DNA of 64,000 bases from Streptomyces sp. NBC_01116 (GTDB lineage Bacteria; Actinomycetota; Actinomycetes; Streptomycetales; Streptomycetaceae), in NCBI RefSeq assembly GCF_041435495.1, contig NZ_CP108644.1, forward strand, positions 8,293,501 through 8,357,500, in the 5' to 3' direction. Position numbers and translations under genes: made by a program. The notes under the pieces are model-generated. The model had not been told where the DNA came from. It did not search any database and was given only the letters and a program-made list of their open reading frames with translations. Of the stretch, positions 57,811 through 64,000 are shown piece by piece. The first letter of the stretch is position 1, and every line of letters starts with the position of its first letter.

Positions 57811-59079
57811 TCATGGCAGGGCTGACCTGCGATCATCCTCGTGGCCGGTCACTCGGCCGGGAGTGAGGAGGTGGGTTTCGTAGGTGTGATGGTGGCGGGT
57901 GGTGGTGCGGTGATGGAGCAGTGCAGCTGCTCGGGCGGGTTCGCCGGCATCGGCAAGGGCGCGGGCGAGGGTGTCCTGGATGATCTCTCGTTCCACCCGT
58001 ACGCCGCCGATGCGCTCCGCTCTCTCGCCGAGCGAGCTGAGCAGGTCGGCTGCTGCCCGGGGGCGGCCGGCGGTGATGTCGGCCAGGGCTCGGGCCACGG
58101 GTGCCAGGACGTCGCGGTAGTCGGGACGTTCGTCGTCGCCGGCCCGCCTGGCGAGGGCGAGCAGGTCCTCGGTAGCGGCCTCCACCGCGAGGGCGAGCGC
58201 GAGATTGAAGGTGTGGAAGATCTCTGCCATACCGCCCGGGGCGGTGAGAAGTTCCCTGACGTGTTCGAGATCGCTCCGGCCGGCCGGTGCCTGTCCGACG
58301 AGCAGCAGGCGCCAGTTCGTCGCTGCCCGCATCCCGACATCCTCATAGGCGAGTGCTGTATCGGCCCGGCGGCGGGCGTCGGGGAAGTCGCCGCAGGCGA
58401 TGGACTGCAGTGCGGCGTGCCAGTTGAGGTGGCGGGTGTGCATGGCGTCCGGGTCGGCCGCCAGCCACTGGTCGAGGAAGCTGACCGAGGCGGGGCCTGC
58501 GCCCAGTTCGTGTCCGGCGTGTGCGAGAGCGTGTGCGGCGACGCCCGAGCGCGGGTGCAGGGTCAGCGCCAGCTCGGCAAGGCCGTGTGCTTCACGGGCC
58601 CGTCCCTGCTCGGCCCGGATCGCTGCGAGCCAGCTCGTCCACGGCCAGTTGTCCGGTCCGGCCAGTTCCCATTGCGATTCCACCAGGAGCTCGCCCTGCG
58701 CACGGTAGGCGTCGTCTCCGCATTCGGCGAAGACACCCATGAGCAGCCCGGCCTGCTCGTCGGTGGGCCAACGGGCGAAGTGGCCCACCAGGTGATCGGC
58801 AGTCAGTCGGTGATGCCGGTGCGTGTGCAGGAAGACGCCGTGGACAAGGCTTGTCTCCCGTGGGCCGGCCAAGCGGGCGTCCCGGTGGGCGATCACCAGC
58901 TGTTCCCGCAGGTCCTCGTCGCCAAGCCGGTCGGCCGTCACCAGGGTGAGCAGTCCGCGGGCGACTCCGCAGTCCGGCTCACGGTGCACCCACTGCTGCA
59001 GGAGAGGTAGCGCCCTGCCGCTCAAGGACAGCAGTTCGGACACTGCCCGCTCCTGGGTACCGGCCACCGTGTTCGTCAC
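57811..59079 (-). CDS. Helical-repeat (TPR-like) protein of unknown function
   Basis: A 422-aa, Ala/Leu-rich soluble protein made almost entirely of predicted helix pairs, for example AREAHGLAELALTLHPRSGVAAHALAH-like and DARRRADTALAYEDVG-like units, typical of TPR-like superhelices. It has no signal peptide, membrane segment or catalytic motif that I recognise. The GTG start at 59079 overlaps the stop of the chaplin-like gene (GTGA), so the two are probably translated together; an upstream start would run back through that gene. The function is unknown; helical-repeat proteins usually bind partners. Confidence 0.75.
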   Translation of the reverse strand: MTNTVAGTQERAVSELLSLSGRALPLLQQWVHREPDCGVARGLLTLVTADRLGDEDLREQLVIAHRDARLAGPRETSLVHGVFLHTHRHHRLTADHLVGHFARWPTDEQAGLLMGVFAECGDDAYRAQGELLVESQWELAGPDNWPWTSWLAAIRAEQGRAREAHGLAELALTLHPRSGVAAHALAHAGHELGAGPASVSFLDQWLAADPDAMHTRHLNWHAALQSIACGDFPDARRRADTALAYEDVGMRAATNWRLLLVGQAPAGRSDLEHVRELLTAPGGMAEIFHTFNLALALAVEAATEDLLALARRAGDDERPDYRDVLAPVARALADITAGRPRAAADLLSSLGERAERIGGVRVEREIIQDTLARALADAGEPARAAALLHHRTTTRHHHTYETHLLTPGRVTGHEDDRRSALP

Positions 59080-59381
59080 TCGGCCGGGCGGAACAGGGCC
59101 GTGCAGACGATGCCGCTGTTGCCGCATTGGTTGCGTCCCAGATGCAGCGGCAGCCCGATGTGGTTGCCACTTACCGCCCCGCTGCCGGCCACGGTCGCGC
59201 CGGCGTTCTGCGCACCTCCCTGGGCGATGCAGGTGTTGCCGAACGCGGCGTTCCCGACCCCGACGACATTCGCCTGCGCGGCACCCGCCGGCAGCAGTGC
59301 CACACCGGCCACCGCCCCCAAAACGGCTGCTCGTGCGCTCGTACGGCCGATACGGCTATGTCCCTGTGCCTGCGAGTCCAC
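59076..59381 (-). CDS. Chaplin-like small secreted protein
   Basis: A 101-aa protein with a Sec signal peptide (residues 1-38, ending GAAQA before NVVG). The mature part is rich in Gly, Asn and Ala: NVVGVGNAAFGNTCIAQGG, then GAVSGNHIGLPLHLGRNQC and CGNSGIVC. This recalls chaplin segments (SGNxIxVPxHxPxNxCGN and PAFGNxC), the hydrophobic surface proteins of aerial hyphae, although the two half-motifs come in the reverse order and there are three cysteines in place of two. GTG at 59381 is preceded by GAGGGAG. Its stop overlaps the start of the helical-repeat gene. Classification as a true chaplin is uncertain. Confidence 0.75.
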   Translation of the reverse strand: MDSQAQGHSRIGRTSARAAVLGAVAGVALLPAGAAQANVVGVGNAAFGNTCIAQGGAQNAGATVAGSGAVSGNHIGLPLHLGRNQCGNSGIVCTALFRPAE

Positions 59382-59999
59382 CGCGGTCTCCCTCTGTCTG
59401 TTCGGCCCCGGCTGCCGGGCCCGTCCGTTTTGCTGCGCCGTGCGTGGTTCGGCCGCACCCGATCAACGACACAGCCACGTTCCGGTCACACCCCCGCGCG
59501 GCGAGGAGAGGGTTACTCCTTTCTGCCCATCCGTGCACAACTATCCGCCTGAGCACGTCTGATTGGCCGGTAGGAGGAACACAGTGCGTGCTCCAGGATC
59601 TCCGCAGAGCTCCCTCTCGGGTGTGCCAGAGCCTTGAGCCTGGGCCTGGAACATCACGACCGCGAGCAGACAGAGCGGACCCTGCGGATTTCAGGGGGAC
59701 CGCCGGTCGGAACGAGGCCAGCTCACCTTGCAGGGCCCACGGGGTCAGGACGGGCGACCTTCCGGGCCGTCGACGGCCCCGACACCCAGACCCGGGCGTC
59801 TGACGACGTAGCCCCTCGGGTCGGAGACGACACAGAGGCCGCCGGATCGCTGCAGTACCTGGTGTCCGGCCGGCGGCCACGGTGACGACGGCTTTCGGAC
59901 ACGGGGCGGACGGGTACCAGCGAGGACAACTCCTTCACGTGACCTTGCGCCGCCCCGATCCGTTGGATGCCCACAAGGTCACCTCCGAAAGGGACGCCC
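59382..59999. other. 618-bp region without a recognisable gene
   Basis: It must contain promoters for the divergent chaplin-like gene and the small secreted peptide gene. Open frames here have poor composition and no motif. A good ribosome site (GGAGGAAC near 59575) precedes a GTG opening a 17-codon frame (59584-59637), which could be a leader peptide; I do not support it as a gene. Confidence 0.5.
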
Positions 60000-60233
60000 A
60001 TGCCCAAGAAGATCCTCACCGCGTCGCTGCTCGCGGCAACCGTCGCCCTGGGGTCGGCCGCCCCGGCCCTGGCCGCCAGTCCAGCCCCGGCCACGGTCGG
60101 CACGACCGTCGCCGCTGCCGCGCCCATGGGCGACGAGCACACCATCGGGAAATGCTCCCCGGGGCTGCTCTTCGACTCGAACAAGCTGACCTGTGACTAT
60201 GCGGGACTCATCAACTCCGATGGGCTGTTCTGA
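60000..60233 (+). CDS. Small secreted two-cysteine peptide
   Basis: A 77-aa protein with ATG at 60000, after GAAAGGG. It has a clear Sec signal peptide (MPKKILTASLLAATVALG..., cleavage likely after ALA at about residue 25). The mature part of about 52 residues is a Ala/Thr/Val linker followed by a compact C-terminal segment, IGKCSPGLLFDSNKLTCDYA, with two cysteines 12 residues apart, and ends SDGLF. It could be a disulfide-bonded secreted peptide. The ATP-grasp gene begins 194 bp downstream on the same strand, but the Sec signal argues against a simple cytoplasmic precursor-ligase pair. I do not recognise the family. Confidence 0.7.
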   Translation: MPKKILTASLLAATVALGSAAPALAASPAPATVGTTVAAAAPMGDEHTIGKCSPGLLFDSNKLTCDYAGLINSDGLF

Positions 60234-60236
60234 CAG

Positions 60237-60316
60237 TCAAGCGCTTGAACGTCTGGCGTACCGGGCGGCAGCACGCGAGCTGCCGAGCTGCCGTACGAGT
60301 GTGCTCGCGCGGTGCT
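60237..60316 (+). promoter_or_regulatory. Palindrome and bulged hairpin upstream of the ATP-grasp gene
   Basis: TCAAGCGCTTGA (60237-60248) is a perfect 12-bp palindrome directly after the peptide gene's stop. Next, 60270-60280 can pair with 60303-60316: 11 base pairs with a 3-nt bulge and a 22-nt loop. The pair could end transcription of the peptide gene or fold in the leader of the ATP-grasp mRNA. Confidence 0.45.
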
Positions 60317-60427
60317 TGTTGCCGCCGGTCGGTCGTTGGCGTTGTCGAGAAGGCCGGAAGTCCTCGTGATGGCTGGCGAGGCTGCGGGATACGTCTGTCC
60401 CGGCTCGGTCCCGGGGTGGGGGTTGGT

Positions 60428-61369
60428 ATGGAACGTGGGGTGTTACTGCCGCCGGTCGATGTGTGGCTGCTCGCGCGGGAGCGTCCTTTTCCACTGCGGG
60501 GAGCGACCCGGGAACTGGCCGATGCTCTCGCGGCGATCCACGGGCCGGGGTTCGCCGTGTGGCACACGGACGAGTTCGTCTTCGGTGTCCTCGAGGGGAG
60601 GCTGGTCCTGCGGACGCTGGGCGGCGCGGATGTTCCCGCCCCGAAGGTCGTGTGCGTGCGTCAGCTGCCCGGGTCGCTGCGCGACGACCGGGAGGTGTCT
60701 CTGCTGCGGCATCTGGAGCGTATGGGAGCGATGCTCCTCAACCCGCTGGAGGCGCAGTTGGTGTGCCGGAACAAGATCTGGCAGCTGCAGGAACTGGCCC
60801 GGGCCGGGCTGCCCGTGCCCGACACCATGTCCTTTGCGACCGCTCCTCTTGAGGGTGTCGTCCGCACCCGTCTCAGTACCCCGTGCGTGGTCAAATCGGT
60901 CACCGGCCACAAGGGAAGACAGGTGTTCCTCGCACCGGGTACGGAACTGCTGCACTCGGTTGTGGGTGCCCTGGCGCAGGAGACACCGCACCTCTTCCAG
61001 GAGTACGTGTCCCATTCGCACGGCCGGGATCTGCGGGTGATCGTGATCGACGGCGTCGCGGTGGCCGCCGCGGTGCGTACATCCCGTGATGGTGGCCTGG
61101 CTTCGAACATCGGGCGGGGCGGGGCAGCGACCCTGTGCCTGGGACGCTATCCGCAGGCGGAGGAGCTGGCCGCCCGGGCTGCCTCGGCCATAGGGCTCGC
61201 CATCGCCGGTGTCGACCTTCTCTTCGCTTCCGAGGACACGTTCACGATCTGCGAGGTCAATGCCGTCCCCGGCTGGCGACCTGAAATGACGGCGGTAACA
61301 CCCGCCATCACCGACTGCATCGATCACCGCCTCAAAGCATGGACACCATCTGAGCTGAAGCGCACCTGA
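60428..61369 (+). CDS. ATP-grasp ligase, RimK-like
   Basis: A 313-aa protein of the ATP-grasp superfamily. The central part reads NKIWQLQELARAGLPVPDT, the usual entry to the ATP-grasp fold. It is followed by the ATP-binding strand CVVKSVTGHKGRQVFL, the hinge FQEYVSHSHGRDLRVIVI and the metal-binding end TICEVNAVPGWRPE. RimK-type enzymes join a carboxylate to an amine through an acyl phosphate; substrates range from ribosomal protein S6 to peptides and cofactors. ATG 60428 has a G-rich ribosome site (GGGGTGGGGG). Upstream of it the frame is open but lacks conserved content. The substrate is unknown. The small peptide encoded just upstream is one candidate partner. Confidence 0.85.
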   Translation: MERGVLLPPVDVWLLARERPFPLRGATRELADALAAIHGPGFAVWHTDEFVFGVLEGRLVLRTLGGADVPAPKVVCVRQLPGSLRDDREVSLLRHLERMGAMLLNPLEAQLVCRNKIWQLQELARAGLPVPDTMSFATAPLEGVVRTRLSTPCVVKSVTGHKGRQVFLAPGTELLHSVVGALAQETPHLFQEYVSHSHGRDLRVIVIDGVAVAAAVRTSRDGGLASNIGRGGAATLCLGRYPQAEELAARAASAIGLAIAGVDLLFASEDTFTICEVNAVPGWRPEMTAVTPAITDCIDHRLKAWTPSELKRT

Positions 61370-61445
61370 AGTCGGAGTCCAGGAAGTCACCACCGGCCGG
61401 CGCGCACCTGCCCCGTACAAGCGCGGGTGCCACGATGGCGCCGCT

Positions 61446-61471
61446 CGCGGGCTCTACTTTAAGCGCCCGCG
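61446..61471. terminator. Candidate bidirectional terminator between convergent genes
   Basis: CGCGGGC (61446-61452) and GCCCGCG (61465-61471) form a 7-bp stem with a 12-nt AT-rich loop (TCTACTTTAAGC). It lies in the 206-bp gap between the ATP-grasp gene and the convergent membrane-protein operon. Confidence 0.5.
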
Positions 61472-61575
61472 CCGGGGCACCGCCGTGACAGTAGGCAGCG
61501 GGGCGTTCTGCCGGGAGGAGAGGTCAGTGGGCCGCTGTGCTGCCCTCGGACGCCTGGCGGAACGCGGGCGGGTGG

Positions 61576-62364
61576 TTACCGGGTCAGGGCGGTGTGGGCG
61601 AGGGCGGGGTAGGTGGCGGTGAAGGCCCAGAGGAAGACGTTCAGCCCCATCGTTGTGGCGCAGGCCAGGTGGAAGAGGGCCCCGGCGCTCAGGACGAGGA
61701 ACAGTGCCGACGGCGGGGTGAGCAGAACCAGGGGGAAGAGGATCTCGAAGATGATGATCCCGCGGGCGGCCCAGGCGGTGGGGCCGGGGTGCCGGGCGGC
61801 CAGGGCGGCCAGGTGTGGGTTGCCGAAGCAGCGGGTTCCCAGGATGCCCGCCAGAGCGGTGCCGTCGCGCCATACCGGGGACGCGGCCTTGTAGAGGCCG
61901 GCGGTGAGGTAGGCCAGGGCGGACTGTGCGGCCAGGAAGTACAGGCTCAGGCGCATGGTGGAGGTGTGCGGGTGCAGGGCGGTGACGGTCAGCACGGTGA
62001 AGACCAGCAGCAGTATCTGGTCCGCGCCCTCCCCGCCGTAGGGTCCGCGTAACTGCAGCAGGACCGAGGCCAGGACGACGATGCCCAGCAGCACCGCGTG
62101 GGCGGGCGGCGCGGGGGCCGACCAGCAGATCAGCGCTGCCGCGGCCGCTGCCCGCGCACCGATCACGACCAGAATCCGCGGATAGGCCAACAGATGGTCC
62201 AGACGAGCCCCGTGACGGCGGTTCAGGCGGAGAACGTTCCAGCTGGCCAGGGACCTGTTGTCGAGCAGCGCCGGGCGGGCCAGGAATTCGGCGGAGGTGA
62301 TCAGCACGCCGGTGGCCGCCAGGACCTCGACGGCGCGCAGCGCCTCGGCGGCGGTGAGCGTCAC
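61576..62364 (-). CDS. HTTM-type polytopic membrane protein
   Basis: A 262-aa membrane protein with about six hydrophobic segments (ILVVIGARAAAAAALICW, AVLLGIVVLASVLLQL, ILLLVFTVLTVTAL, and others). Between them is the segment LYFLAAQSALAYLTAGLYKAASPVWRDGTAL, typical of HTTM (horizontally transferred transmembrane) proteins, which are related to the membrane part of vitamin K-dependent gamma-carboxylase and to SdpB of the Bacillus sporulation-delaying toxin system. GTG at 62364 overlaps the upstream gene's stop (GTGA), so the two are translationally coupled. It is the last gene of a three-gene operon. By analogy with SdpB it may help mature or export the small peptide at the operon's start; this is inference. 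Confidence 0.8.
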   Translation of the reverse strand: MTLTAAEALRAVEVLAATGVLITSAEFLARPALLDNRSLASWNVLRLNRRHGARLDHLLAYPRILVVIGARAAAAAALICWSAPAPPAHAVLLGIVVLASVLLQLRGPYGGEGADQILLLVFTVLTVTALHPHTSTMRLSLYFLAAQSALAYLTAGLYKAASPVWRDGTALAGILGTRCFGNPHLAALAARHPGPTAWAARGIIIFEILFPLVLLTPPSALFLVLSAGALFHLACATTMGLNVFLWAFTATYPALAHTALTR

Positions 62365-62912
62365 CTACCGCCCCGGGGATGTGTCGGGGGTACCCGGTGG
62401 TGCCGGGACAGGAACAACGGTTGAGGCACGGCACTGGCACGGTAGGTGGTGGTCGCGATGAGGAACTGCACCTCGCGCCCCGCCGCCGTCGGCTCCTCAG
62501 CCGGCAGGGCGGCGACCGCGTGGTTGAGGATCAGCAGGTACGGGACGGACAGCAGTGTGCCGGGATCGGTGCATCGCGGATCCGACAGCCGCAGGCTCTC
62601 CGCGAGATCGCGCAGCATCTTGCACTCCCTGCGGCCCGGATTCCACCCCCAGCTCCACCACGGGCGTACCGGTTCGGCGGTGATCTCCCGCCACGGCCCG
62701 GCCCTCCCCCCGTCAGGACGGACCCGGACCAGCAGGTGGTAGTCGTAGGTGTCCGGGCAGGGCGCGAAGAAGTGATACCGCGGCAGCAGCCGCAGCACGT
62801 CGAACCTCAGCAGCTTCTCCCACCTCGGGAACGCCGCGGGCAGCTGGGCACACAGGGTCAGCGCCAGCCAGAGGGCGAACACCGCGGCGATCCCGGCGTC
62901 GAAACCGCTCAT
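62361..62912 (-). CDS. Membrane-anchored protein of unknown function, partner of the HTTM protein
   Basis: A 183-aa protein with one N-terminal membrane segment (AGIAAVFALWLALTLCAQLP), then a soluble domain with RYHFFAPCPDTYDYHLLVRV, a GPWREI motif, and a Trp-rich stretch (PWWSWGW). It is probably anchored with the soluble domain on one face of the membrane. Size and position next to an HTTM/SdpB-like gene recall SdpA, though I cannot show homology. ATG 62912 has GGGGAG five bases upstream; the GTG at 62918 is too close to that site. The stop overlaps the HTTM start. Confidence 0.72.
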   Translation of the reverse strand: MSGFDAGIAAVFALWLALTLCAQLPAAFPRWEKLLRFDVLRLLPRYHFFAPCPDTYDYHLLVRVRPDGGRAGPWREITAEPVRPWWSWGWNPGRRECKMLRDLAESLRLSDPRCTDPGTLLSVPYLLILNHAVAALPAEEPTAAGREVQFLIATTTYRASAVPQPLFLSRHHRVPPTHPRGGR

Positions 62913-62933
62913 CCACACTCCCCGGGGGGCGGT

Positions 62934-63134
62934 TCAGCCCATAAGACGGCGGCGGGCGGCCACGAGCTCCTCCACACTGGCACCGTTCTCGGGCGCCGCC
63001 TGGGGGCTGACCGCTGCCCCCGCGGGGGGAGGGGTCGCGTCATCGTTGAAGGTCGGGGTCCGCGGACGGTCGCTCCGCCCCGGTACCGGATCGGCTCCCA
63101 CGGCGTCCGCGATGTTCCAGGCACTGCCGGCCAT
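62934..63134 (-). CDS. 66-aa peptide heading the HTTM operon
   Basis: A hydrophilic 66-aa peptide, MAGSAWNIADAVGADPVPG at the start and VEELVAARRRLMG at the end, joined by a Pro/Ala/Ser-rich middle. There is no signal peptide or cysteine. ATG 63134 has AGGAG nine bases upstream; in-frame codons further upstream fall in the AT-rich promoter region. The gap to the next gene is 21 bp, so the three genes form one operon. It could be a precursor peptide, a small regulator or a subunit; sequence alone does not decide. Confidence 0.62.
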   Translation of the reverse strand: MAGSAWNIADAVGADPVPGRSDRPRTPTFNDDATPPPAGAAVSPQAAPENGASVEELVAARRRLMG

Positions 63135-63180
63135 CGAGATCAACTCCTGCCGCGCCCATGCAGCCGTCACCTCATGCAAC

Positions 63181-63222
63181 GAACAACAAATAAGCGCAAA
63201 TAGATTCAAAATCACCATAACG
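63181..63222 (-). promoter_or_regulatory. AT-rich island, probable promoter region of the three-gene operon
   Basis: This stretch (ACAAATAAGCGCAAATAGAT and following) is far richer in A and T than anything nearby and lies 50-90 bp upstream of the 66-aa peptide gene. On the minus strand it holds TTGAAT as a possible -35 and several TATTT-like elements, but no single well-spaced pair stands out. Confidence 0.5.
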
Positions 63223-63328
63223 GCCAGGCGGGCGGCTCGCCCTCCCGAGCCGCACTCCGCTGCGAGGGTGCCGACGGCGTCCTCCAGGCGAGGGCAGAGC
63301 CCGGGCGCCCGGAAAGGGGAGGGGGCAC

Positions 63329-63387
63329 GTACGAGGCGGCAGGAGACTGCCGCCTCGTACGCGTGTCGGCCGGGTACGAGGCGGCAG
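63329..63387. repeat. Perfect 14-bp hairpin plus a third copy of the arm
   Basis: GTACGAGGCGGCAG (63329-63342), loop GAGA, and CTGCCGCCTCGTAC (63347-63360) form a perfect stem-loop. The arm occurs again in direct orientation at 63374-63387. There is no T-run. It lies between the operon promoter and the tniQ remnant, where it may stop read-in from the mobile element or be part of one. Confidence 0.8.
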
Positions 63388-63439
63388 CCGTTGGTGTCAC
63401 GCCACGCCGTGGTGGGGGACGAGGCTGATACGACAGCTC

Positions 63440-63784
63440 ACCGGCCCGCTCCAGTGCTGAGGGGTTGTGGTGATCGGCGATGACCGTCGCGTTCACATGC
63501 GCCTGGGCGAGCAGGACTGCCCCGCCGGAACTGAGGCCGACTGCGGGAGCATTCGTCAGGGGGAACCCGCAGCGTGCCCCGCGCCCGGTCCGGTCGGTCA
63601 GGGCGCGGCAGGCTTCCGGGCGGGGCAGCATGCGGTGGTTCCCGCCGCTGGCCACCGGCGGGTGCTTGCCGCAGGCCGGGCAGCGCTCCAGCAGCAGCAG
63701 GTTGTGCCGCGTGCAGGCGAAGGCCCAGCCCAGGCGCCAGTGCAGCTGCCACCGCCCCTGATCGTCGGCCAGGCAGGCGGGACA
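63440..63784 (-). pseudogene. Truncated tniQ (transposition accessory protein) fragment
   Basis: The minus-strand translation contains the TniQ zinc-finger region: CPACLADDQGRWQLHWRLGW, ACTRHNLLLLERCPACG, and CGFPLTNAPAVGLSSG. The 5' end is lost where the IS end begins at 63785, so the apparent ATG belongs to the IS. Homology also fades after about 63450, so the 3' end is missing too. TniQ proteins assist Tn7/Tn5053-type transposition. Confidence 0.78.
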
Positions 63785-64000
63785 GTGAGCCTTTTCCAAT
63801 CTCATGTTGAGGCGTGGTGGAGGACGAGGACTGCCTTCACGATGTCGGTGATCCGGTTGGTGCTGCAGCGGAGTTTCCGCAGGAGGCGCCAAGCCTTCAG
63901 CACGGCATGGCCTGCTCGCCGACGCAGCGGATCTTGGCGTGACTGCTGTTGTGCCGTCGCTTCCAGCGCTTGAGCCGGCGGCCCCGGAAGGGGACTCGGA
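63785..64000 (-). mobile_element. IS element with broken transposase C-terminus (right piece, continues past the window)
   Basis: The IS end GTGAGCCTTTTCCAATCT begins at 63785. On the minus strand the transposase reads RRLKRWKRRHNSSHAKIRCV and GEQAM up to about 63905. One base is missing there compared with 57673-57722 (GGCCGTG became GCCGTG), and the frame resumes as KAWRLLRKLRCSTNRITDI and VLVLHHAST with stop at 63802. This is the C-terminus of an IS5-type DDE transposase, inactive through the frameshift. It is inserted in tniQ. Confidence 0.82.

Noticed and set aside
57841..59010. A 389-aa open frame on the plus strand
   Set aside because: It is antisense to the helical-repeat gene, which has the better amino-acid composition and a start coupled to the chaplin-like gene. 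The plus frame shows no motif.
59634..59885. An 83-aa plus-strand frame
   Set aside because: There is no ribosome site and no recognisable motif, and the composition resembles random high-GC translation.
63212..63892. A 226-aa tniQ gene starting at an ATG inside the IS end
   Set aside because: The N-terminal 30 codons are IS sequence, and the last third has no TniQ similarity; only the zinc-finger core is real.

Overview
The window is high-GC actinomycete DNA, most likely Streptomyces or Kitasatospora: giant modular type I polyketide synthase (PKS) genes, a SARP regulator with a TTA codon, and a chaplin-like secreted protein. About 50 kb of it is the right-hand part of a macrolide gene cluster.

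Positions 1-46662 (+) hold five collinear PKS genes. The first is cut by the window edge. The modules read KS-AT-ACP | KS-AT-KR-ACP, KS-AT-KR-ACP, KS-AT-DH-KR-ACP | KS-AT-DH-KR-ACP, KS-AT-DH-ER-KR-ACP | KS-AT-KR-ACP, KS-AT-DH-KR-ACP | KS-AT-DH-KR-ACP-TE. This matches, step for step, modules 3-11 expected for the 16-membered bafilomycin/hygrolidin plecomacrolides (V-ATPase inhibitors): the retained C19 ketone, C17-OH, C15-OH, the C12 and C10 alkenes, the reduced C9, C7-OH, and the C4 and C2 alkenes. Here modules are numbered 3-11 on that basis. Next come five genes for methoxymalonyl-ACP: hydroxyacyl dehydrogenase, ACP, acyl-CoA dehydrogenase and FkbH-like protein (46680-50097, +), and an O-methyltransferase on the minus strand.

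Positions 50140-57573 carry control and tailoring functions. They are the O-methyltransferase, an AfsR/SARP-type regulator, two decayed genes (a phosphopantetheinyl transferase and its usual metallophosphoesterase partner), a type II thioesterase, a small LuxR-type HTH protein, and a two-gene unit: a FabD-like acyltransferase overlapping a short adenylating enzyme. From what I recall of the bafilomycin cluster of S. lohii, the last pair corresponds to Orf2/Orf3, which adenylate fumarate and transfer it to the C21 hydroxyl. The last module's AT carries a methylmalonyl-type motif where bafilomycin would need methoxymalonyl, so the product may be hygrolidin-like (2-methyl, fumarylated) rather than bafilomycin.

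Positions 57600-64000 lie outside the cluster. The segment is bounded by two broken, oppositely oriented pieces of the same IS transposase, and the right-hand one sits in a truncated tniQ. Between them are a chaplin-like secreted protein overlapping a helical-repeat protein, a small two-cysteine secreted peptide followed by an ATP-grasp ligase, and a compact three-gene minus-strand operon (66-aa peptide, membrane-anchored protein, HTTM-type polytopic membrane protein) that I cannot assign to a described system.

Three AT regions (modules 4, 8 and 10) share almost identical DNA with T-rich third codon positions unlike their surroundings, a sign of recent recombination between modules. All coordinates, motifs and repeats were read by eye. 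Family assignments rest on recognised motifs; no database search was run.
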